From positions 372,001 to 436,000 of the forward strand of contig JAHQIY010000025.1 of assembly GCA_019054805.1 (NCBI GenBank): a stretch of DNA of 64,000 bases. Direction: 5' to 3'. Position numbers and translations under genes: made by a program. Position 1 is the first letter of the stretch; every line of letters starts with the position of its first letter. Origin of the DNA: Brachionus manjavacas (taxonomy: Eukaryota; Rotifera; Eurotatoria; Ploima; Brachionidae). Shown in pieces: positions 37,401-50,300 of the stretch. The notes under the pieces were generated by a model that saw only the letters and a program-made list of their open reading frames with translations, had not been told where the DNA came from and made no database searches.

Positions 37401-38944
37401 ATGAAAAAATGCACGCCTCGTCATTCTAATTGTCATGAAATACTTGAAAAATAATTGGACACCTTCAGACTCAAATTTTTCATTAGTTATATCAGAATAA
37501 TTGCACCCTTTCTCACTTGAGATGACCGAAGGAAAAATCTAAGGAAAAATGCATGCCTCGTAAAACTAATTGTCATGTAATTACTAAAATAATAATTGGC
37601 CACTTTGAGACTCAAATTTTCAATAGGCAATTAAAAGACTAATTGTTTGCCAGATATTAATTTGCCAGATTTTACTTATGGACTAGAATTTGAGTTGTCC
37701 ATAAGTAAAATCAAAGAATAATTGGACGCCTCGATATTAAATTTTGAAATAACTTAAAATATAATTGGACAGCTCCAGAATCAAATTTTTCATAAGTAAT
37801 TATAAGACTTATTTGACGCCAGATCGCTTGAGATGTCCATAGATAAAATCAAAGGAAAACTGGACGCATTTTCATGCTAATTGTCCTGAATTAACCAAAA
37901 GAATAAATGGACTTCTCGACACTTAAATTCACCTATAGTAAAATTAAAGGATAAATGGAAGACTCGTCACTCAAATTGTCTAATGGTGAAATCAAAAGAT
38001 AAACAAACGCCTCGTCATTCAAATTGTCGTGAAAAAACTAAATAAATAATCGGAATTCAATATACTCAAATTGACTATAGGTAGTATTAAATGATTAATG
38101 CACGCCTCGTTTTGAAATATCCTGAAATATTTTTAAAAAAAATTTGGTCACCTGCAGACTCAAATTTTCCATTAGATATATAGAATAATTTGACGCTTGG
38201 TCACTAGAGTTGACCGAAGGTAAAATCAAAAGAAAACTGGACGCCTCGCCTTTTAAAATTGTGTTTAAATAACTTTAAAAAATAATTGGTCACCTCGAGA
38301 CTAAAATTTTAATTAGGCAATTAAAAGTCTAATTGAACGCCTGATCGCTTGAGTTGTCCATTCGAAAAATCAAAAGAAAGATGCACGCCTCCCAATCAAA
38401 TTGTCCTGAAATAACTAAAAAATTAATTGGAAACCTGGCTACCAATTACTTTTTTATTTATTTCAGGACATTTTGAATGACATGGTTTCCAATTATCCTT
38501 TGATTTTAACTATGGTCAAATCGAGTATGGTGGCTGCCAATTTTTTTTAGTTATTTCAAAATATTTAGAATGCGTACGATTATCCTTTAAATATAACCAA
38601 AAGACAATTCGTGTTTGTAATCGTTCAAATATTCGTTTTTTCATCACAATTCGAACGACTGGGCTTTGAGTATTCTTTTGATTTAACCTTTTGGCAACAT
38701 GAGTGACGATGCGTCGTGTTATTCATTTAGTTATTTCATGATAGAATGAAAATTCCAGTGTCGAGGAGTCTAATTTACTGATTTATTTATTTATCAGGAC
38801 AATTTGAATTACAATACGTCCAATTTTTTCATGATTTTTACAATGGTGAACATGGGTTATGAAAGTCCATCTATCCTTTGATTTTACCTATGGAAAACTT
38901 AAGTGAGTAGGGTTCCAGTAAGTCTTTCACTACTTAATGGAAAA
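31370..38944. repeat. 47-bp minisatellite array, right palindrome arm (inverted)
   Basis: Same monomers as the left arm in reverse orientation. 31370-36230 is a higher-order array; 36230-37825 is diverged; 37826-38350 is a single equivalent of the 637-bp unit; 38350-38944 contains the orientation switch mirrored from the left arm and ends at block A sequence. A small unique insertion replaces part of a monomer near 35735-35748 (GGGTTTAGGCG context). The open frame through 36496-36696 follows the repeat and is not a gene. Confidence 0.85.
31480..36230. repeat. Higher-order repeat, mostly 541-bp (long+short) units
   Basis: The marker GGAGTCTTGG, which is specific to the two-monomer insert of the long module, recurs at 31486, 31802, 32570, 32888, 33432, 33972, 34514, 34829, 35371 and 35919. 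Spacings are 316, 768, 318, 544, 540, 542, 315, 542 and 548 bp. These are sums of the same modules seen in the left arm: 316-318 is one long, about 541 is long plus short (318+224), and 768 is long plus two shorts. The common unit here is the long-short dimer, unlike the left arm. Confidence 0.88.
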
Positions 38945-41900
38945 TTTGAATCTAAAAAATTTTGAGTTACTAAGAACAAAGAAACATTTTTATCTGATCC
39001 CCTTATTTTCATAAAAATAATCGATTTATCAGATTTTTTTAATTTGAATTACTATTTCCGGATAGAATCATAAGAACCATGATTCTTTCATGAACATCAG
39101 TTTTTTTTTAAACAATATCAAAAATATTAAAATCATGGAAAAAGATGGCTGGAAATTAATATTTCAAAAATATTTCTATAATTTAAAACTTAATAAATAC
39201 TAAAAGAATTTAGAATATTTTCCCGTTTTTGGCTATTTAATGTTTATCTAATTATATTAATTTCGCTAATTAGCATCAATCAATAAGATTTTTAGTCTCA
39301 AAATCTATCAAAGCATTTATTTCATCTATTTGTCAATTTAAACTTATATACAAATTTCATACATTGATTATCTAATTGGCTAAATTACATTCAATTAATT
39401 TTTTAATCAGAATCTATTGATTTTTCCTGCTGATTCCTTTTGTACCATTAGAATAATGATTTATTTCCCGAACATTATTGTTTAAAAGTTTTCAAAAATA
39501 TTCAAATCTAAGTAAATTATAGCCGCAAATTTTATTTAAGTATTTTTTTCATTTATTTGATAATATTATCTTTTAAGTTACTTAGAACCAAATTTTAAAC
39601 ATTGTTTGTCTTGTCGTCTAATTATCAAACATTAATCTTTTAATCAGATTCTATTGAATTTAGCTTCTGATTCCTTTTGGAACCATTAGAATAATAATTT
39701 ATAACCCGAACATATGTTTAAAAATTTTTTTCAATAAAATTTACATCTAAAAAATAAAAGCCGGAACTAAAAATTTCGAAAATTATTTAAACATTTTATT
39801 TTTTGAAAATTCAAAAAGAAATAAGAATATTAATAGTTTTCAATTTGTTTTTAAATTTTTAATTATTTTTAAAGCATAAATTTCTTCATTTCGTTAAATA
39901 AAACTTCTTGAGGAACTAAGAACCAAATTATAAACATTTATTTGTTTTATTATTTAAAAAATTTTTAATTAAACGATTATTTGTATGAAAATATGATAAT
40001 TAGAAAATCAACGTTTCAAAGTTTGTTATTAGTTACTCATGAAAATTGAATTTACATAAAGAAGAAATAAATGATTAGATAGAATTTTAGATTTTAAATC
40101 TAAGTGATTGATAAAATAAAATAAATGTTTTATTTAATCGAAAACAATAAAATAAGATAAATATTAGATCTTCAAAAACAGCAAAATATTCCTTATTCTT
40201 TCTGCATGTTTAATATTTAACATGTTTTTAATATTTCGGATAAATATAGTAATCTTTTTATAGGATGATAATATTTTTTAAAACATAATAAGACTTAAGT
40301 TAACTGTAAGAATCATGTTTCTTATCGCTCCATCCGGAAATAGAAATAAAAAAAAAAATTAGTAAATCGATTTTTTGAATGAAAATAAGAGGATAAGTAT
40401 ATCACTGTTTCAAAGTTGGTTCATTGTTACTCATTAAAATCATATTAATAAAAAGATGATATTTATGCGTGAATATAATTTTGAGATAAAAATCTTATTG
40501 ATTGATGCTAATAATCGAAAATAATAAAATTAGATATACTTAAAATGGCTTAGTTTTTCTGTTACAGCTAATAATATTTTATAGTATCTAATTTTTATAA
40601 GATAAAAATATTGTAGAAAATAATTTTTTTAGTAGCAAAATTAATTGATTAGCAGATAAATCTATTCTTCAGTAGATAAATGTTTTAAGTTAAAATATAA
40701 CATTTATTTTCATGAGAATGTTTGAAATAAAAATAATACGCGAAAATTCATTGACATTTAATTAGTTAATTATAACTTACAATAAAAATAATTAATTAAA
40801 AACTTTTAAATGTTTTATTATACCTTTGAGTAAACCTATTCTTTACTTAAAATTATAAAAATTATCTAAATTCATTTTAATTCAATAAACTATTCAAAAA
40901 TTATCATTACTTCTGAATCCTTACTATCAATTCTTGATATTTCAAGACCAATCGATCCAAATAATGACGATACCGATAATGGTACAAGTTTAAACGAAGT
41001 TTTTACTAACAAAAAAAAAAGAGGAAGATGATTTCCTTACGACGATTTCCAAGTCTATTTATCATATCAACAATGCACTAAAGATATCAAAAATACTGAC
41101 GCCGAAATTGTTCATTCAAATCCAACCACAAGAAAAAGACGTAAAAATAATTAAATTTAGTTGTCAAATAATAACAAAAATGTGTCAATATTTTTTCTTT
41201 ATATCTTTGATTTCTTTATTATTATTTTTTTTCGGGTGATTTAATTTTCTGTTAAAAAAAACAAATATATGCTAATAAAAATAAATATCTGTTTTCCTGA
41301 ATTATTTATCTTTTTTTATAATTAAAATAAAATACGAAAGAAAAAAATTAGCTGCTTCCAAAAAATATTTTCAACTTTAAATTGTTGAAAAGAGGAAAAA
41401 ATACATATTTCCTCTTGTATTTGTAAAATATGAAATAATTGTAATTTTTTTGAATTAAGAAGGTCCAGCAAACATTTCTCTTGCCTGTTAATATTTTTGA
41501 AACCAATATTATAGTTAAATTCATAGAAAGATATAAAATTTTGATGTTTACATCAGAAAATAGAAATTAAAGTCGAAAGAAATAGATAATCGATTTTAAG
41601 CATGAAAATAGGACAATTAGAAAATTAATGATTTATAATTAGTCTTAGTGGCTCAAGATGATTAATTTAAAGAACCGAAGAAATTAACGCTAATAAAGAA
41701 TTAGAGATTAAGAATCTAATTGATTGAAACTATTAATCGGATAAAATAAAATAAGATATATCATTAATTCTTCGAAAAAAACTAAATATTCTTATTTCTT
41801 TCCTAAGATTAAATTCATTTAATTATTTATGTCATAAGTCAAACAATATTTTTCTTTTAATGTTTATAATTTGGTTCTTAGTTACTCTAGAAGTTTTATT

Positions 41901-42550
41901 TAACGAAACGAAAAAATTTATACTTTTCGAAGATTTTAAAAACAAATTGATTGAAACTATCAATATTCCAATATATTTTTGTATTTTCATAAAATAAAAT
42001 GTTTGAATAATTTTTATTTCCGGCTTTTATTTATTTAGATAAAAATATTATTGAAAACATTTTAAAACATATGTTCGGAGTATAAATTATTATTCTAATG
42101 GTTTCAAAAGGAATCAGAAGATAAAATCAATAGAATCTGATTAAAGGATTAAATGTATGAATATTAGACTTTTAGAAAATCAATGATCCTTAGTTAGTTC
42201 TTTGTGACTCAAGAATATCTAATTGACTAAAATATGTAATTAATGCTAATAATATTTGCGATCAAAAATCTAATTTATTGATACTTAAAAATGGAAATAA
42301 TTAAATAAGATTAATTTAAAATCTCCGAACAACTGAAAAATTCTTATATCATTTTGTAATTGTAAGATATAAATGAATGTAAAATTTAAAATTTTAAGCT
42401 CAGGCTATTTTTTTCTTAGATATGAATATTTTTCATAACATTTTAACACTAATGTTCGGAGTCAAATCATTATTCTAAAGGTTTCCAAAAGAATAAGAAG
42501 TAAAAAATCAATATAATCAGATAAAAAGATTAAATGTATATGATTAAGAC
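38945..42550. repeat. AT-rich block A2, inverted copy
   Basis: Reverse complement of block A2 at 18493-22335, with the same order of landmarks. About 413 bp of one foldback arm (the equivalent of 2131-2543) is missing at about 39945, leaving a junction with the shared string TTTATAA. At its right end the block is interrupted by the LINE at 42557. It contains the third copy of the small reading frame. Confidence 0.78.
40906..41154 (+). pseudogene. Small conserved 82-codon frame, copy 3 (start lost)
   Basis: Third copy of the frame at 916-1164, also 249 nt ending in TAA at 41152-41154. The start codon is ATT instead of ATG, and codon 44 is Pro instead of Leu. The 10-nt stretch before the basic run has the same length as in copies 1 and 2 (all A here), so the TGA at codon 42 is again in frame. 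Presence of the same stop in three copies means that it predates the block duplications. Confidence 0.45.
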
Positions 42551-44455
42551 GATTAGATCTCTCTCTCAAGCGATCAGCTCTCTCTCTCAAGTGATCTGCT
42601 AAATATTAAAAAACATGTGAATGAAACATTTGTGAACTACACTCGTCCTGATACTCTGTCTTTATTTGAGCTATCTCAACTAAAGAAAAAAATATCTGAA
42701 TTTGATAACTCAAAAGTAACTGGTTTTGAAAAAATCTCCTTTAACCTTTTAAAAATGTAAATTTTGTTGGCTTTTATGAAATTCTACTTGAATTCTTCAA
42801 CCAACTTCTACTATTCAATAAGATCCCAAAGAATCTTAATACTTCAAAAATTAATCCTATTCTAAAAGACAATTTAAAAACAGCTATGATCTAAACAATA
42901 TAAGACCTATTTCTATTTCAAACTGCTTTGCTCAAATCCTAGAAAAACTTATTCTAATTAACTCCCCTGATCTTTACAAATTTAGTAATAACCAATTTGG
43001 TTTTAAGAAAAAAACTCATGTAACCATGCCATTTTTATTTTAAAAGAAACAATTCTTAACTACATCAATAAAGGCTCTGGATGTAGGATAGCATCTTTAG
43101 ATGCAGAAAAGGCCTTTGACAAAATATGGCGTGATGGCTTATTCTAAAAACTATTAAAGAGACTGCATACTTCCTACTGGGTATTGCTTAGGATTTATTA
43201 TAACTCAGCACTAGCTGTTTTATATCTTACAAATAATCTAAAAACTAAACCCTTTAAAATTGAAACTGGTGTAAAACAAGGAGCTATTTAATCTTCTTTT
43301 CTTTTCAACATATTTATTGATGATCTTATAATAGAATGCCTTAACAATGAGCTTGGAGCTCTTTATAAAAATCTTAATGTTTCTATCATTGTCTACGCAG
43401 ATGATATAATCTTAATAAGCCCAGTTGACTTCCATCTACAAATGCTTTTGGATATTTGTGGATCTTATGGGAATAAATGGAGAATAAAATTTAACCCTAA
43501 TAAAACAAAAGTTAACTTTGGCACTCAATTATTTAAGTCGGTATTTCACCTTAATGGATCCGAACTTGAAGAAAAAATCAGTTAAAATACTTATGATTCA
43601 TTATAGATTCTAATCTGAACCTTAATACACAGGCAGTTATAAATTTTAAAAAAGTTCAGAGCATCTTTTTTGGAATTTCATATCTTCTGCCTAAAAATAG
43701 TCCTACCTCTTCACCTAAATTCAAATCATTTATATACAAAACATTTTGCTTATCTAAATTCACATATGGTCTTGAGGCTCTTACTCTCAATTCGACCACA
43801 AAGGATTCAATTAAAAAACGACAAAACAACTTAATTAGACAAATGTTTGGTTTAAAAGCCTAATGTCACATGTCACGAGTCTTAAAAGTACAAAAATTAT
43901 TCAACTTTGATGAACTTTATCTATTTTCAAAACTAACTTTTATTGATACAATTAAATATAATTATCTATCATCACAATTTTTACAATATATATGATAAGT
44001 GACCCCCCCTCTAATAAATCTTTTTCTTCCGACTTGGTACTTATTTCTAAGTACTTTAAAATTGAAACCTCAAAAATTTCAGTAAACCAACTTAAAGAAA
44101 ATCTTAAGTTTAATCTGATTTCTAATGATTGTATATCTGATTCAATTTTGTTATGTCTTTGCAATTTAAAATTAAAACATTACAAAACTCTCCTAAATGA
44201 GCTAATTCAAAATAAAAGAAATTCATGAATTTTGGTCCAAATTATCTTGCTTTCTAACTTTCATGCCTTTTTCTATTTTCGAACTAATGTTCCTTTTTTA
44301 TTTTTGGAATTTTATTTTTAGGTAATAATTATTCATTTTTTAAAAAAAAACACAAAAACACAACTAAAAAAAAAAAAAAAAATTATTTATCTTTATTTTC
44401 TTTTTATTCTCCTTAAAGGAGGTTAATTCAATTCAATAAATAAATATAAATTAGA
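42551..44455 (+). mobile_element. 5'-truncated non-LTR retrotransposon (LINE), copy 1, with ATTAGA target duplication
   Basis: The insert is 42557-44449 (1893 bp), flanked by ATTAGA at 42551-42556 and 44450-44455. The uninterrupted site, GACGATTAGACAATC, is present on the reverse strand at about 18605-18625. The element begins with two 21-bp repeats (TCTCTCTCTCAAG...), has only the reverse-transcriptase part of ORF2, and ends after a CTCCTT/AAAGGAG hairpin and an AATAAATAAATATAA tail. No endonuclease or ORF1 remains. Confidence 0.85.
42617..44228 (+). pseudogene. LINE reverse transcriptase pseudogene, copy 1
   Basis: Remnant of ORF2 reverse transcriptase, which copies the element's RNA at a nicked target. 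Blocks visible across frames: Val-Thr-Gly-Phe-Glu-Lys-Ile-Ser (RT1), Ile-Asn-Pro-Ile-Leu-Lys then Arg-Pro-Ile-Ser-Ile-Ser (RT2), Gln-Phe-Gly-Phe, Ser-Leu-Asp-Ala-Glu-Lys-Ala-Phe-Asp (RT3, first catalytic Asp), Thr-Gly-Val-Lys-Gln-Gly (RT4), and Tyr-Ala-Asp-Asp (RT5, about 43396-43407). Damage includes indels in A runs near 42754 and 42880, TAA at about 43146 (Leu-Phe-Tyr in copy 2), TAA after Gly-Ala-Ile at about 43289, and TAA at about 43861. It is more broken than copy 2, although it shares that copy's older stops. Confidence 0.8.
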
Positions 44456-45507
44456 CAATCAATTTTTAAATTTGGTTCTGAGTTACTCAATAAGATTATA
44501 TTCACATAAAGATAATTGAAATTGCTTAATAAAATTTGTTATTTAAATTCTTATTGACTCCTTTACACAAAATAATTGGACTCCTCGACACTCAAATTGT
44601 CTAAAGGTAGAATTAAATGATAATTGGACAACACGCCATCAAAAAGCCCTGAAATAGTTAAAAAAAAAATTTGACATCTCGAGAAATAAATTTTTATTAG
44701 TGATTAAAGACTAATAGAATGCCAGGTAACTTAAGTTGACCAAAGGTAAATTCTAAGAAAAAATGCACGCATCGTCATTCTAATTGTCATGAAATAACTG
44801 AAAAATAATTGGACATCTTCAGACTCAAATTTTCCATAAGTAATCAAAAGACTAATTGGACGCGTGGTCACTTGAGTCGTCCATAGATAAATCAGAGGAA
44901 AGTTGCACGCATCTTCATTCTTATTTTCCTGAAATATCTAAATAACAATTAGACACATCCAGAATCTAATTTTCCATTGATAATTAAAAGACTAATAGAG
45001 TCTGTTCGCTTGAGTTCTCTTTTGGTAAAATCAAAAGATATTCGGACGAATCTTCATTCTAATTGTCTTGAATTAACTTAAAAAATAATTTGACATTTTT
45101 AGAATGAAATTTTCCATAAGTTTTTTTGAAATTTTTTTTGATTTGAATTATTATTTCCGGATAGAATCATAGGAAACATGTTTCTTTCAATGAACATATA
45201 AATATAGAAGAAATAAATACTTATATGGAATTTGAGATTTTAAAATCTAATTAATTGATGAAATAAAATTAATGTTTTATTTAATCGAATACAATAAAAT
45301 AAGCAAATATAATATCCTTAAAAACAGCAAAATATTACTTATTCTTTTGTGTGTTTAATATTTAACATGTTTTTATTTTTTGGGATAAATAAAGTAACAG
45401 CAATCTTTGATAAAGGATGTTAAAATCTTTGAAAGACTACATTCACTGTTAGAATCATGTTCCATATGGCTCCATCCGGAAATAGAAATCAAAAATAAAA
45501 ACTAGTA
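44456..45507. repeat. Minisatellite plus deleted B block before the pogo fragment
   Basis: 44456-44569 is AT-rich A-block edge, 44570-45120 is 47-bp minisatellite, and 45121-45507 is a B block with two deletions relative to 53554-55409. The first removes about 120 bp (join at about 45121). The second removes about 1.35 kb (join at about 45198-45204, where the sequence jumps from the equivalent of 53738 to that of about 55091). No gene is present. Confidence 0.75.
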
Positions 45508-46250
45508 CAGTCATCCCTCGATAATCCGAACATTAAATATTTCTTAAATTTTCTTCGTAATAGCGAAATTTCGGATATGCGGTAATCCGAATAATGGTTA
45601 AAAGTAGAAAAACTTCGGATTAAGAAAATTTAAACTTTATTTATACGAAAAAAATACAAAAATAACATTAAGTTTATAATTTTGATTAATTAAATTAAAA
45701 TTTCTAACTGTTAATAAAATTTTATTCTAACAAAAGTATCCAAGCTTGTCTGTTTTTTGTCCAACTTACAAAATCTCAATTTATTAGTCAATTGCATAAA
45801 ATGAATAAATTCATCTTCGGTAAAACATTTTTTTTGTTCATTATATTTAATTAAATTATCCAAAGACTCGACTAAATCAGAATAAGAAACATTTTTTTCG
45901 ACAATCAATATGTCACTTTCTTCTTTATCTAAACTTTCTTTTTCCATACCAGACTCTTCTTTCCGAACCAAATCAACAATATCCTCATCAGACAATGTCT
46001 CACCTGTTGGGACTCCATTTTCATAGTCCGTAAATTCATCAAAAGTCAATTTATCACAATTAGCATCAGTTGGTTTGTAGGCAAATTTAGACAGATCAAT
46101 TTTTTTACACAAATCTTTGACTTCATCCTTGACTGTTTTTTCAGCCTCAGTACATAAATCATTATTATGTTTAAATTTAGTTGTTTTTACAATATCCACA
46201 TAGTCAAAACAATTTTGTATCGTTTCTATAGAAACACTATTCCACCCAAT
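45508..46250 (-). mobile_element. pogo/Tigger-like element fragment cut by duplication junction
   Basis: Starts with the same terminal inverted repeat as the full element (CAGTCATCCCTCG at 45508, preceded by target TA at 45506-45507). It keeps the 3' coding part of the transposase on the reverse strand (stop end at 45711), corresponding to 55412-56140. It stops inside the coding region at about 46250 and joins minisatellite. Its coding part differs from the full copy by an in-frame change around 45890-45910 (a short insertion of Val-Glu-Lys-Asn-Val-Ser type residues). The 189-codon open frame to 46280 gains its first ~10 codons from satellite and is not a real gene. Confidence 0.85.
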
Positions 46251-47395
46251 TTCGCTTGAGAAGTCCATAGATAAAATCAAAGGAAAACTGGACGCATTTT
46301 CATGCTAATTGTCCTGAATTAACCAAAAGAATAAATGGACTTCTCGACACTTAAATTCACCTATAGTAAAATTAAAGGATAAATGGAAGACTCGTCACTC
46401 AAATTGTCTAATGGTGAAATCAAAAGATAAACAAACGCCTCGTCATTCAAATTGTCGTGAAAAAACTAAATAAATAATCGGAATTCAATATACTCAAATT
46501 GACTAAAGGTAGTATTAAATGATTAATGCACGCCTCGTTTTGAAATTTCCTGAAATATTTTTAAAAAAAAATTTGGTCACCTGCAGACTCAAATTTTCCA
46601 TTAGATATATAGAATAATTTGACGCTTGGTCACTAGAGTTGACCGAAGGTAAAATCAAAAGAAAACTGGACGCCTCGCCTTTAAAATTGTGTTGAAATAA
46701 CTTTAAAAAATAATTGGTCACCTCGAGACTAAAATTTTAATTAGGCAATTAAAAGTCTAATTGAACGCCTGATCGCTTGAGTTGTCCATTCGAAAAATCA
46801 AAAGAAAGATGCACGCCTTCCAATCAAATTGTCCTGAAATAACTAAAAAATTAATTGGAAACCTGGCTACCAATTACTTTTTTATTTATTTCAGGACATT
46901 TTGAATGACATGGTTTCCAATTATCCTTTGATTTTAACTATGGTCAAATCGAGTGTGGTGGCTGCCAAATTTTTTTAGTTATTTCAAAATATTTAGAATG
47001 CGTACGATTATCCTTTAAATATAACCAAAAGACAATTCGTGTTTGTAATCGTTCAAATATTCGTTTTTTCATCACAATTCGAACGACTGGGCTTTGAGTA
47101 TTCTTTTGATTTAACCTTTTGGCAACATGAGTGACGATGCGTCGTGTTATTCATTTAGTTATTTCATGATTATTAGAATGAAAATTCCAGTGTCGAGGAG
47201 TCTAATTTACTGATTTATTTATTTATCAGGACAATTAGAATTACAATACGTCCAATTTTTTCATGATTTTTACAATGGTCAACATGGGTTATGAAATTCC
47301 ATCTATTCTTTGATTTTACCTATGGAAAACTTAAGTGAGTAGGGCTCCAGTAAGTCTTTCACTACTTAATGGAAAATTTGAATCTAAAAAATTTT
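46251..47395. repeat. 47-bp minisatellite, second copy after the duplication junction
   Basis: Near-identical to 37826-38944 at an offset of 8428 bp. It begins directly at the junction with the pogo fragment (CGCTTGAG). It holds one equivalent of the 637-bp unit. Open frames drawn through it (46515-46721) are repeat-derived. Confidence 0.85.
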
Positions 47396-50300
47396 GAGTT
47401 ACTTAGAACAAAAAAACATTTTTATCTGATCCCCTTATTTTCATAAAAATAATCGATTTATCAGATTTTTTTAATTTGAATTACTATTTCCGGATAGAAT
47501 CATAAGAACCATGATTCTTTCATGAACATCAGTTTTTTTTTAAACAATATCAAAAATATTAAAATCATGGAAAAAGATGGCTGGAAATTAATATTTCAAA
47601 AATATTTCTATAATTTAAAACTTAATAAATACTAAAAGAATTTAGAATATTTTCCCGTTTTTGGCTATTTAATGTTTATCTAATTATATTAATTTCGCTA
47701 ATTAGCATCAATCAATAAGATTTTTAGTCTCAAAATCTATCAAAGCATTTATTTCATCTATTTGTCAATTTAAACTTATATACAAATTTCATACATTGAT
47801 TATCTAATTGGCTAAATTACATTCAATTAATTTTTTAATCAGAATCTATTGATTTTTCCTGCTTATTCCTTTTGTACCATTAGAATAATGATTTATTTCC
47901 GGAACATTATTGTTTAAAAGTTTTCAAAAATATTCAAATCTAAGTAAATTATAGCCGCAAATTTTATTTAAGTATTTTTTTCATTTATTTGATAATATAA
48001 TCTTTTAAGTAACTTAGAACCAAATTTTAAACATTGTTTGTCTTGTCGTCTAATTATCAAACATTAATCTTTTAATCAGATTCTATTGAATTTAGCTTCT
48101 GATTCCTTTTGGAACCATTAGAATAATAATTTATAACCCGAACATATGTTTAAAAATTTTTTTCAATAAAATTTACATCTAAAAAAATAAAAGCCGGAAC
48201 TAAAAATTTCGAAAATTATTTAAACATTTTATTTTTTGAAAATTCAAAAAGAAATAAGAATATTAATAGTTTTCAATTTGTTTTTAAATTTTTAATTATT
48301 TTTAAAGCATAAATTTCTTCATTTCGTTAAATAAAACTTCTTGAGGAACTAAGAACCAAATTATAAACATTTATTACTTTTATTATTTAAAAAATTTTTA
48401 ATTAAACGATTATTTGTATGAAAATATGATAATTAGAAAATCAACGTTTCAAAGTTTGTTATTAGTTACTCATGAAAATTGAATTTACATAAAGAAGAAA
48501 TAAATGATTAGATAGAATTTTAGATTTTAAATCTAAGTGATTGATGAAATAAAATAAATGTTTTATTTAATCGAAAACAATAAAATAAGATAAATATTAG
48601 ATCTTCAAAAACAGCAAAATATTCCTTATTCTTTCTGCATGTTTAATATTTAACATGTTTTTAATATTTCGGATAAATATAGTAATCTTTTTATAGGATG
48701 ATAATATTTTTTAAAACATAATAAGACTTAAGTTAACTGTAAGAATCATGTTTCTTATCGCTCCATCCGGAAATAGAAATAAAAAAAAAAATTAGTAAAT
48801 CGATTTTTTGAATGAAAATAAGAGGATAAATATATCACTGTTTCAAAGTTGGTTCATTGTTACTCATTAAAATCATATTAATAAAAAGATGATATTTATG
48901 CGTGAATATAATTTTGAGATAAAAATCTTATTGATTGATGCTAATAATCGAAAATAATAAAATTAGATATACTTAAAATGGCTTAGTTTTTCGGTTACAG
49001 CTAATAATATTTTATAGTATCTAATTTTTATAAGATAAAAATATTGTAGAAAATAATTTTTTTAGTAGCAAAATTAATTGATTAGCAGATAAATCTATTC
49101 TTCAGTAGATAAATGTTTTAAGTTAAAATATAACATTTATTTTCATGAGAATGTTTGAAATAAAAATAATACGCGAAAATTCATTGACATTTAATTAGTT
49201 AATTATAACTTACAATAAAAATAATTAATTAAAAACTTTTAAATGTTTTATTATACCTTTGAGTAAACCTATTCTTTACTTAAAATTATATAAATTATCT
49301 AAATTCATTTTAATTCAAAAAACTATTCAAAAATTATCATGACTTCTGAATACTTACTGTCAATTCTTGATATTTCAAGACCAATCGATCCAAATAATGA
49401 CGATACCGATAATGGTACAAGTTTAATCGAAGTTTTTACTAACTCAAAAAAAGAGGAAGATGATTTCTTTACGACGATTTCCCAGTCTATTTATCATATC
49501 AACAATGCACTAAAGATATCAAAAATACTGACGTTGAAATTGTTCATACAAATCCAACCACAAGAAAAAGACGTAAAAAAAATTAAATTTAGCTGTCAAA
49601 TCATAACAAAAATGTGTCAATATTTTTTTTTTATATCTTTGATTTCTTTATTATTATTTTTTTTCGGGTGATTTAATTTTCTGTTAAAAAAAACAAATAT
49701 ATGCTAATAAAAATAAATATCTGTTTTCCTGAAATTATTTATCTTTTTTTATAATTAAAATAAAATACGAAAGAGAAAAAATTAGCTGCTTCCAAAAAAT
49801 ATTTTCAACTTTAAATTGTTGAAAAGAGGAAAAAATACATATTTCCTCTTGTATTTGTAAAATATGAAATAATTGTAATTTTTTTGAATTAAGAAGGTCC
49901 AGCAAACATTTCTCTTGCCTGTTAATATTTTTGAAACCAATATTATAATTAAATTCATAGAAAGATATAAAATTTTGATGTTTACATCAGAAAATAGAAA
50001 TCAAAGTCGAAAGAAATAGATAATCGATTTTAAGCATGAAAATAGGACAATTAGAAAATTAATGATTTATAATTAGTCTTAGTGGCTCAAGATGATTAAT
50101 TTAAAGAACCGAAGAAATTAACGCTAATAAAGAATTAGAGATTAAGAATCTAATTGATTGAAACTATTAATCGGATAAAATAAAATAAGAAATATCATTA
50201 ATTCTTCGAAAAACTAAATATTCTTATTTCTTTCCTAAGATTAAATTCATTTAATTATTTATGTCATAAGTCAAACAATATTTTTCTTTTAATGTTTATA

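Noticed and set aside
45711-46280. 189-codon open frame as an intact gene
   Set aside because: It is the 3' part of a pogo transposase joined at about 46250 to minisatellite, which supplies the start codon.
49339-49671. 110-codon open frame as a membrane protein (Phe/Leu-rich C-terminus)
   Set aside because: The three sister copies end at the TAA equivalent to 49584-49586 in another frame; the hydrophobic tail arises only after a one-base loss in an A tract and is translation of AT-rich sequence.
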